This document shows, piece after piece, positions 1 to 5,740 of a DNA stretch of 11,598 nucleotides. Source of the stretch: Thermodesulfobacteriota bacterium (GTDB lineage Bacteria; Desulfobacterota; Thermodesulfobacteria; Thermodesulfobacteriales; Thermodesulfatatoraceae); contig JAADCO010000124.1 in the NCBI GenBank assembly GCA_013154385.1, positions 1-11,598 on the forward strand, in the 5' to 3' direction. How positions within the stretch are numbered: position 1 is the first letter of the stretch; each line of letters opens with the position of its first letter. Position numbers and translations under genes: made by a program. Below the pieces are notes generated by a model, which saw nothing but the letters and a program-made list of their open reading frames with translations, made no database searches and was not told the origin of the DNA.

Positions 1-56
1 ACGGAGAGGACCAGGAGGGCCGTGAAGAGGAAGAGGACCCGGGGCAAAAGGCGCAT
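1..56 (-). CDS. partial gene: N-terminus of a likely exported or membrane-anchored protein
   Basis: Reading the minus strand from an ATG at 56-54 gives MRLLPRVLFLFTALLVLS and then runs off the window edge. The pattern of a basic residue near the start, a proline-arginine turn and then about twelve hydrophobic residues fits a signal peptide or a first membrane helix. A ribosome site AGGAG lies five bases upstream, and the aconitase stop codon (65-67) overlaps the start of that site. The gene is therefore probably the last visible member of the channel/aconitase transcript. Nothing after residue 19 can be seen, so no function can be given. Confidence 0.6.
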   Translation of the reverse strand, partial: MRLLPRVLFLFTALLVLS

Positions 57-64
57 AGAGACTC

Positions 65-2002
65 CTATTCGCGGGCCAGGTTGAGGAGCGAACCCGCGAG
101 GATGATCTTCCGGTCTCTCTCGGTGAGCTCAAGCCGCCCTTTGATCTCGCCCTTTCCGGGGATCTCGATGCGGATCTCCTCCGCGCCGGATTCAAGGGCC
201 TTCCTGATCTCCGGAAAGACGAGCTCGTCTCCCGGCTCGATCCGGTCGTAGTCTGCCGGATCGGCGAAGACCACGGGAAGGATGCCGAAATTGATGAGAT
301 TGGCCTTGTGGATGCGGGCAAAGCTCTTGGCCAGCTTGGCCCGCACACCCAGATAGCGGGGCGCAAGGGCCGCGTGCTCGCGCGAGGAACCCTGACCGTA
401 GTTCTCACCGCCCACCACCGCCACCCATTCTCCGGCTTCCTTGGTGGCCAGGGCCTTCTTGGCGAACTCCGGATCTATGGCGCTGAAGACGTATTCGCTG
501 ATGGCCGGAAGGTTGCTCCGCAGGGGAAGGATCTTCGCCCCGGCGGGCATGATGTGGTCGGTGGTGATGTTGTCGCCCACCTTGAGGAGCACCTTGCAGC
601 GCAGGGTCTCGGGCATGGGCTCAAAGGCCGGAAGCGGAACGATGTTCGGCCCGCGCACGATCTCGACCTTCTCCGCCTGCTCCGGCGGGAGCGGGGGCAG
701 GAGAAGGGCGTCGTTCAGGATGAAGCGCTCCGGAAGCTCTATCTCCGGATAGGCCCCGAGTTTCCTCGGGTCGGTGATCTTTCCGGTAAGAGCCGCCGCC
801 ACCGCCACCTCCGGGCTCACGAGGAAGACCTGGTCGTTCTTCGTGCCCGAACGGCCCGGAAAGTTGCGGGTGAAGGTGCGCAGAGAAATGGTCCCCGTGG
901 CCGGGGCCTGGCCCATGCCGATACAACCCAGGCATCCGGACTGATGGATCCTCGCCCCGGCGTGGATGAGATCCTTTAACGCCCCCAGGGCGTCTAAGTT
1001 TTCGAGCACCTGGAGCGAACCCGGATTGATCTCGAAGGAGACCTCCGGATGGACCTTGCGTCCGGCGAGGGTCTTGGCCACGACGAGGAGATCCCTGAGG
1101 GAGGAATTGGCGCACGACCCCACGATCACCTGGGCCACGGGCCGGCCTTCGATCTCGGCCACCGGGCGGACGTTGTCCGGAGAGGAGGGACAAGCCGCCA
1201 GCGGCTCAAGGCTCGAGAGGTCGAGCTCGATGATCTCGTCGTAGCGGGCGTCAGGGTCCGCCAGGATCTCCTCCCATTCCTCTTCCCGTCCCTGGGCGCG
1301 GAGCCAGGCCAGGGTGACCTCGTCCGAGGGGAAGACGCTCGTGGTCGCCCCCATCTCCGTCCCCAGGTTGGCGATGGTCGCCCGATCCGGCACGGAAAGG
1401 TTCTTCACGCCCGGACCGAAGTATTCAAGAATCTTTCCGAGACCGCCCTTCACCGTGAGCTTCCGCAGCATCCAGAGGGCCACGTCGCGCGCCGAAACCC
1501 ACGGTGGAAGGCTCCCGGTGAGATGGACACCGACGATTTTGGGCATGAGGAGGTGGAAGGGCTTTCCGGCCATGGCCATGGCCACGTCAAGCCCTCCGGC
1601 CCCGATGGCCAGCATGGCGCAACCCCCGGCGGTGGGGGTGTGGGAGTCGGAACCGAGAAGGGTCTTTCCCGGCCGCGCGAAGCGCTCGAGATGCACCTGA
1701 TGGCAGATGCCGTTTCCGGGCCTCGAGAACCAGAGCCCGTATCGCGCGGCTATGGACTGGAGAAACCGATGGTCGTCGGCGTTGCGAAAGTCCGTCTGGA
1801 GGAGGTTGTGATCCACGTAGGAAACCGAAAGTTCGGTCTTCACCCGCGGGATGCCGATGGCCTCGAACTCGAGATAGGCCATGGTGCCCGTGGCGTCCTG
1901 GGTGAGGGTTTGATCAATGCGGATGGCAATGGGCTCGCCCCGCTTGAGGCTTCCAGAGACCAGATGACGCTCGATGAGTTTCTCCGCTACCGTAAGACCC
2001 AT
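65..2002 (-). CDS. acn: aconitate hydratase, Aquifex type (645 aa)
   Basis: Interconverts citrate and isocitrate through cis-aconitate in the cytosol (oxidative or reductive TCA cycle) using a 4Fe-4S cluster. Seen: SDSHTPTAGG at about 118-127, cluster cysteines in GSCANSS (C297) and SGCLGCIG (C357, C360), NFPGRSGT, and the C-terminal swivel domain with TTDHIMPAG (about 480) and GQGSSREHAA (arginine at about 541). Both the catalytic and swivel parts are in one chain, unlike two-subunit isopropylmalate isomerases. The length fits the short, roughly 650-residue bacterial class rather than 890-residue AcnA/AcnB. The frame is open to 2071, but the start at 2002 is chosen because AAGGAGG sits eight bases upstream and this start removes the overlap with the upstream gene (stop at 2016, 13-nt gap). 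All key residues seem intact. Homoaconitase is a less likely alternative. Confidence 0.93.
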   Translation of the reverse strand: MGLTVAEKLIERHLVSGSLKRGEPIAIRIDQTLTQDATGTMAYLEFEAIGIPRVKTELSVSYVDHNLLQTDFRNADDHRFLQSIAARYGLWFSRPGNGICHQVHLERFARPGKTLLGSDSHTPTAGGCAMLAIGAGGLDVAMAMAGKPFHLLMPKIVGVHLTGSLPPWVSARDVALWMLRKLTVKGGLGKILEYFGPGVKNLSVPDRATIANLGTEMGATTSVFPSDEVTLAWLRAQGREEEWEEILADPDARYDEIIELDLSSLEPLAACPSSPDNVRPVAEIEGRPVAQVIVGSCANSSLRDLLVVAKTLAGRKVHPEVSFEINPGSLQVLENLDALGALKDLIHAGARIHQSGCLGCIGMGQAPATGTISLRTFTRNFPGRSGTKNDQVFLVSPEVAVAAALTGKITDPRKLGAYPEIELPERFILNDALLLPPLPPEQAEKVEIVRGPNIVPLPAFEPMPETLRCKVLLKVGDNITTDHIMPAGAKILPLRSNLPAISEYVFSAIDPEFAKKALATKEAGEWVAVVGGENYGQGSSREHAALAPRYLGVRAKLAKSFARIHKANLINFGILPVVFADPADYDRIEPGDELVFPEIRKALESGAEEIRIEIPGKGEIKGRLELTERDRKIILAGSLLNLARE

Positions 2003-2010
2003 GTCGCATT

Positions 2011-2017
2011 CCTCCTT
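2011..2017 (-). promoter_or_regulatory. ribosome binding site fixing the aconitase start
   Basis: AAGGAGG on the minus strand, eight bases before the ATG at 2002. It overlaps the stop codon of the upstream gene (2016-2018), consistent with coupled translation. It argues against the longer reading frame that begins at 2071. Confidence 0.8.
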
Positions 2018-2801
2018 AATCTTCGGGAAGTAGTCCGAAAGGTTCGGGATAACGCTGGCGAAGTTGAGCAAAGAGCTCGCTCGTGGCCGGACGCAGGAGA
2101 TGGTCCTCCGTGGCCCTCACACGGGTGATGAGGGAGAGATAGGAAACAAGCGGCTCGTAGAGAAAGCCCCTCCGGCCCGTGGCCAGAGGACGAAGATAGA
2201 CCGAAAGGGGCCCCTCCCCTGCGGGCAGGTCAATCTCCGGAGGCTCCTCGGGCAGGACGAGGGAGGTTTCCTCCGCGAGGACCACCGGTGAGAGGCCGAG
2301 CTCGAAGAGCGCCAGGACCTCGATGGTCGCCAGCTCGAAGGAGACCAGGAGGTATTCGTGACGCAGACGCAAGGGGAGCTCGAGGGACTTCAGATCCTTG
2401 GCCGAAAGGGCGCGGAAGTTGATCCCCACCGGCGGCACGATGCCGTGTTTGGGCCAGAGGTCCTCGAAGAGCGGACGATAGTATTCGCAGAGGTAGATGA
2501 GGAGGGCCTTGGCCACTTTCTGCTCCTTGAGCTCGAGATAGAGCTCCCTGAAGGCCCGCACCGTGCCGGAGAGGAGATAACGGCGCCTTTCGATCTTGTC
2601 CCAGTTGATGTCCCGCGGCTGCCCCTCCAGGAAGCGCAGCATCGTGGTCTCGCTGTCTACCGAGAGCTCGAGCACGAGCCCGCAGAGGTCGAGCCACTTC
2701 TCGTCGCGGAGGTCTGCACCGCGCTCCTTCAAAAAGGACAGGGGGTCAGCCGGATCCGGTTGAAGGGAGTCAATGACTAGGTTTGGCTTTTTCCACTCCA
2801 T
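2016..2801 (-). CDS. hypothetical protein, 261 aa, soluble and Leu/Glu-rich
   Basis: I do not recognise this family. The protein begins MEWKKPNLVIDSLQPDPADP and looks mostly helical, with many leucine, glutamate and arginine residues. It has no signal peptide and no membrane segment. There are only two cysteines (in DLCGL and YLCEY), so a metal cluster is unlikely. A central stretch at about 140-175 is more hydrophobic, and the segment around 180-195 is acidic and proline-rich (LPEEPPEIDLP). The ATG at 2801 is the first possible start, because the frame is closed by a TAA upstream; there is no strong ribosome site, only a weak GAG. It sits 24 nt after the K+ channel gene and 13 nt before aconitase, so it is very likely co-transcribed with both. 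The close spacing and coding-like composition make it a real gene. Its role is unknown. Confidence 0.8.
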   Translation of the reverse strand: MEWKKPNLVIDSLQPDPADPLSFLKERGADLRDEKWLDLCGLVLELSVDSETTMLRFLEGQPRDINWDKIERRRYLLSGTVRAFRELYLELKEQKVAKALLIYLCEYYRPLFEDLWPKHGIVPPVGINFRALSAKDLKSLELPLRLRHEYLLVSFELATIEVLALFELGLSPVVLAEETSLVLPEEPPEIDLPAGEGPLSVYLRPLATGRRGFLYEPLVSYLSLITRVRATEDHLLRPATSELFAQLRQRYPEPFGLLPED

Positions 2802-2825
2802 GGCCGCAACTCTAGCACGAAACTT

Positions 2826-3821
2826 TTAGGCCAAGAAGGCTCTCTTTTCCGAAAGCTTGGCCTCGAGGTCACGTTCGTGACCGATGACCAAAAGCGAGTC
2901 TCCCGGCGCAAGCCGGGTCTCCTCGTCGAGGACATAATCTTTACGACCATCGGCCCGTTTAACAAGCACGGCGTAGACGCCGCGGATGGTCTTGATCCCC
3001 AGGTCGCGCAGGGTGGTCTCCTCTTTGACCTGCAGGTCTTCGACGAGGATCTCCTCCGGGAGGTCCGCCCGGTCCACCACCACTTCCTCGATGAGGTCTG
3101 CCACCTGGGGCCTCACCATGGCCAGAAACATACGGAGCGCACCCACCTTGCTCGGCTGAACCATGGCGTCCACGCGGGAGGCCTCGAAGATGAGGCGGGC
3201 CTCTTCGTCTTCGTTGCGCGCCACCACCCGGATGCCGGGATTGAGGCTCTTGGCGATAAGGGCCAGGTAGATGTTCTTGGAGGAGTCGCCCAGGGCGGCG
3301 AAGAGCCCCCGGGCGCGCTTGATGCCCGCGGCCTCGAGGTTTTCCTTCTCGATGGCGTTCCCGATGACGTAGGGGATGTTCCTTTCCCGGAAGTGCTCCA
3401 GATGCCGGTCGCTCCTCTCGACCACCGCGTAGGGCTTGCCCTCGGCGGCAAGGAGGTCGCAGATCTTCCGGCCCACCTTACCGTAGCCGCAGACCACGTA
3501 GTGGTCCTTTAGCCCCTCCAGGGCCTTCCGGTTGCGCCGCTCGCCGATCACCTTGGAAAGCTGGCCCGAGACCACGGTCTCCGTGATGGCGGAAAACAGG
3601 TAGCAGGCCGTCCCGATGCCGCCCAGGATGAGGAAACTCGTAAAGATCCTTCCCATCGGGGAGAGGTTGCGGATCTCGCCGAAACCCACGGTGGAAAGGG
3701 TGATGATGGTCATGTAGAAGGCGTCGAGAGGGTCCCAGCCCTCGATGAGCACGTACCCGATGGTCCCCAGGCAGAGGAACACGGCGAAGAGGGCCGTGGC
3801 CAGGAACAGTCGTCGCCACAT
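2826..3821 (-). CDS. two-helix potassium channel with RCK/TrkA-N and TrkA-C domains (331 aa)
   Basis: An inner-membrane K+ channel gated by a cytosolic ligand-binding module, in the MthK/Kch class. Seen: a first membrane helix (about 4-26), a pore loop with the selectivity filter TVGFGE (44-49), a second helix (about 57-80), a Rossmann TrkA-N domain beginning YVVCGYGKVG (glycine loop 112-117) with an acidic residue ending the second strand (VVE, about 135), as in NAD binders, and a TrkA-C domain at about 248-326. Length is normal for the family. The frame is open to a TTG at 3857, but that start lacks a ribosome site. The ATG at 3821 has GGAGG eight bases upstream and is preferred. It heads the minus-strand block and diverges from the CLC genes. 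A stand-alone Trk-uptake regulator is excluded by the pore segment. Confidence 0.9.
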   Translation of the reverse strand: MWRRLFLATALFAVFLCLGTIGYVLIEGWDPLDAFYMTIITLSTVGFGEIRNLSPMGRIFTSFLILGGIGTACYLFSAITETVVSGQLSKVIGERRNRKALEGLKDHYVVCGYGKVGRKICDLLAAEGKPYAVVERSDRHLEHFRERNIPYVIGNAIEKENLEAAGIKRARGLFAALGDSSKNIYLALIAKSLNPGIRVVARNEDEEARLIFEASRVDAMVQPSKVGALRMFLAMVRPQVADLIEEVVVDRADLPEEILVEDLQVKEETTLRDLGIKTIRGVYAVLVKRADGRKDYVLDEETRLAPGDSLLVIGHERDLEAKLSEKRAFLA

Positions 3822-3829
3822 ATTGATCT

Positions 3830-3834
3830 CCTCC
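3830..3834 (-). promoter_or_regulatory. ribosome binding site fixing the K+ channel start
   Basis: GGAGG on the minus strand, eight bases from the ATG at 3821. It decides for this start over the TTG at 3857, which has no purine-rich sequence in front of it. Confidence 0.75.
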
Positions 3835-3836
3835 GG

Positions 3837-3865
3837 TTGCCACTTCTTGCTGGACAAGATATAAC
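3837..3865 (+). promoter_or_regulatory. predicted sigma-70-type promoter for the clc pair
   Basis: TTGCCA (3837-3842) and TATAAC (3860-3865) are separated by exactly 17 bases, predicting a start of transcription near 3872. The site lies in the divergent gap between the K+ channel and CLC genes, and its -35 box abuts the K+ channel ribosome site. On the opposite strand the same AT-rich patch reads TTATAT, so the two promoters may overlap. The predicted transcript starts after the GTG at 3868, which supports the downstream TTG start of the first CLC gene. Confidence 0.55.
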
Positions 3866-3899
3866 GCGTGGAGGGCTGTTTAAAGGCCCGAAGTCACGG

Positions 3900-3921
3900 C
3901 CTCCCCCCTGGCCCGGGGAGG
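3900..3921 (+). promoter_or_regulatory. GC-rich stem-loop in the clc leader
   Basis: CCTCCCC (3900-3906) pairs perfectly with GGGGAGG (3915-3921) around an 8-nt loop. It lies about 30 nt into the predicted 5' leader and about 36 nt before the proposed start. No T-run follows, so it is not a simple terminator. Its role is unknown and it may be incidental in GC-rich DNA. Confidence 0.3.
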
Positions 3922-3957
3922 AGTTGTTTCGCGGACGCCAAAGCGAGGACCGACGAC

Positions 3958-5724
3958 TTGGAAAGGCGGCATCTCTGGCTCCTACTGGATACCATCCTCA
4001 TCGGGGCGGCGGGGGCGCTAGCGGCCTTCATCTTCGCCCACATGGTGGACTTCTCTCAAGAGTTTTTCCTGGTCAAGTTGGCCAAGTACCGCCCCCCCGG
4101 TCTTCCCAACGAAGGCGGCTCTCTTGAGGAATGGGTGGGCCCTTACGGGCTCCTCCTGATTCCGGTGGTCACCACTCTGGGTGGGCTCATCTCCGGGCTC
4201 ATCGTCCAGCTCCTGGCCCCGGAAGCCAAAGGCCACGGGACGGACGCCGCCATCCGGGCCTTCCATTTCGAAGAGGGAAAGGTCCGGTTTCGGGTGCCCT
4301 TCGTCAAGATGCTCGCCTCCGCCGTGACCCTGGGCTCCGGTGGTTCCGCCGGACGTGAAGGCCCCACCGCCCAGATCGGTTCGGGCATCGGTTCCATCTA
4401 CGCCACCCTCACCAAGCGGCCGCCTCACGAAAGGCGACTCCTGCTCCTCATGGGCATGGCCGCGGGGCTTTCGGCCATCTTCCGTTCGCCCATCGGTTGC
4501 GCCTTCTTTGCCATCGAAGTCCTCTACAGCCAGATCGAATTCGAATCCCGGGCGCTGCTCTACACCCTCATCTCCGCGGTCATCGCTTACGTGCTCATCG
4601 GGTTCGCCACGGGCTGGAAACCCCTCTTTTCCCTGCCTCCGGACCTCGGGGTGACCGCAAGCTACGAGTACCTCTTCTTCGCCGTGCTGGGGATCTTCTC
4701 CGGCATCATGGGCGCGCTCCTTCCCAACATCTTCGGCTTCATCCACAGCTCCTTCGAGCGCCTCCCCCTCCCCTTCTTCGTCAAGCCGGCCATCGGGGGG
4801 CTCCTCCTGGGGCTCATCGCCCTCGCCCTCCCGCAGGTGCTCGGCATCGGCTACGGCTGGCTCCAGCACGCCATAAACGGGAATCTTACCGGCGACCTCA
4901 TGCTCACCCTCGCCCTGGTCAAGGCCGTGGCCTTCTCCCTCACCGTGGGCTCCGGGGGCTCAGGCGGCGACTTCGCCCCGAGCCTCTACGTGGGCGGGAT
5001 GCTCGGCGGATTCGTGGCGAGCCTCTTTCACCAGGACCCGGCGGCCTACGTGGTGGTGGGCATGGCCTCGGTCTTCGGCGCCGCGGCGCGCGCGCCCATC
5101 GCCAACAGCCTCATCGTGGTGGAAATCACCGGCGGGTTCCATCTCCTCCCCGCCGCAAGCCTCTCGGTGATGCTCGCCTATCTCATCCAGACCGCCATCT
5201 CCAACTATCTGCCCTATCGCAGCCTCTACGAGTCTCAGGTTCCCACGCCCGTACACTCCCCGGCTCATCGGGGCGAGTTCTTCACCGACATCCTGGGAGA
5301 CATCAAGGTCAAGGACATCTTCCGCCCCGGGCGTTCCTGGGCCGTGATCCCCGAGGACATGAGCTTTCGCCAGTTCCTCGAGTTCTTCGGCCGCACGGAA
5401 CAGCACTACTTCCCGGTGGTGGACAAGGAAGGAAAACTCGTCGGCATCTTCTCCGTGAACGACATCCGGCCCTTCCTCTTCAACGACGACCTGAAGGACA
5501 TCCTCATCATCAAGGACATCGCGCGCAAGGACATCATCACCACCAAACCCTCCGAGGACATCAACAGCGTTCTTCGCAAGTTCACCATCCGCAACATTGA
5601 CCAGTTGCCCGTGGTGGCGGACGACGACCCGCAGCACTTCCTGGGCATGATCTCGCGGCGGGAGGTCATCGCCTTCTACAACATGAGGCTAAACGAATTC
5701 AAAAGGGAGTCTGAGAGACGTTAG
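3958..5724 (+). CDS. CLC-family chloride channel/transporter with two CBS domains, copy 1 (588 aa)
   Basis: An integral membrane CLC protein moving Cl- or similar anions, normally as a dimer with one pore per subunit. Seen: a hydrophobic CLC core (about 8-425) with the gating glutamate in GREGP (E134), the helix-N motif GGDFAPS (337-342) and the pore tyrosine in RSLYE (Y424), then CBS domains at about 452-508 and 520-578. The inner proton-glutamate position (E203 of E. coli ClcA) falls in FAIEVLY, where it is valine (V188), as in CLC channels. The usual GSGIP is GHGTD (92-96). The frame is open from a GTG at 3868, but that lies upstream of the predicted transcript start. The TTG at 3958 (GAGG nine bases upstream) gives MERRHLWLLLDTIL, which aligns with the start of copy 2. 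Only 16 nt separate it from copy 2. Confidence 0.9.
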   Translation: MERRHLWLLLDTILIGAAGALAAFIFAHMVDFSQEFFLVKLAKYRPPGLPNEGGSLEEWVGPYGLLLIPVVTTLGGLISGLIVQLLAPEAKGHGTDAAIRAFHFEEGKVRFRVPFVKMLASAVTLGSGGSAGREGPTAQIGSGIGSIYATLTKRPPHERRLLLLMGMAAGLSAIFRSPIGCAFFAIEVLYSQIEFESRALLYTLISAVIAYVLIGFATGWKPLFSLPPDLGVTASYEYLFFAVLGIFSGIMGALLPNIFGFIHSSFERLPLPFFVKPAIGGLLLGLIALALPQVLGIGYGWLQHAINGNLTGDLMLTLALVKAVAFSLTVGSGGSGGDFAPSLYVGGMLGGFVASLFHQDPAAYVVVGMASVFGAAARAPIANSLIVVEITGGFHLLPAASLSVMLAYLIQTAISNYLPYRSLYESQVPTPVHSPAHRGEFFTDILGDIKVKDIFRPGRSWAVIPEDMSFRQFLEFFGRTEQHYFPVVDKEGKLVGIFSVNDIRPFLFNDDLKDILIIKDIARKDIITTKPSEDINSVLRKFTIRNIDQLPVVADDDPQHFLGMISRREVIAFYNMRLNEFKRESERR

Positions 5725-5740
5725 ACGTTAGGGGTAACCA

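Noticed and set aside
308..979. 223-codon plus-strand open frame opposite aconitase
   Set aside because: Antisense shadow, no ribosome site, biased composition, no motif.
1049..2128. 359-codon open frame on the plus strand opposite aconitase
   Set aside because: It is antisense to a gene with a complete aconitase motif set. Its product is rich in G, H, R, D and E without any recognisable motif, as expected from the G/C third-position bias.
3822..3857. TTG start 12 codons upstream for the K+ channel
   Set aside because: No ribosome site precedes it, while the ATG at 3821 has GGAGG at ideal spacing.
3868..3957. GTG start 30 codons upstream for the first CLC protein
   Set aside because: The added residues are not membrane-like and lack a counterpart in the second copy. 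No ribosome site precedes it, and the predicted transcript starts after it. It cannot be excluded without transcript data.
4018..4869. 283-codon minus-strand open frame opposite the first CLC gene
   Set aside because: Antisense to conserved CLC coding sequence; the product is mostly E, G, D and R with no fold-like pattern.
4497..5600. 367-codon open frame in another frame of the first CLC gene
   Set aside because: It overlaps the true CLC frame on the same strand; the product is full of R, H, P and G, typical of a shifted frame.
5716..5729. Direct repeat AGACGTT twice at the junction of the two CLC genes
   Set aside because: Only two 7-base units spanning a stop codon; too short to read as a duplication scar or a binding site.
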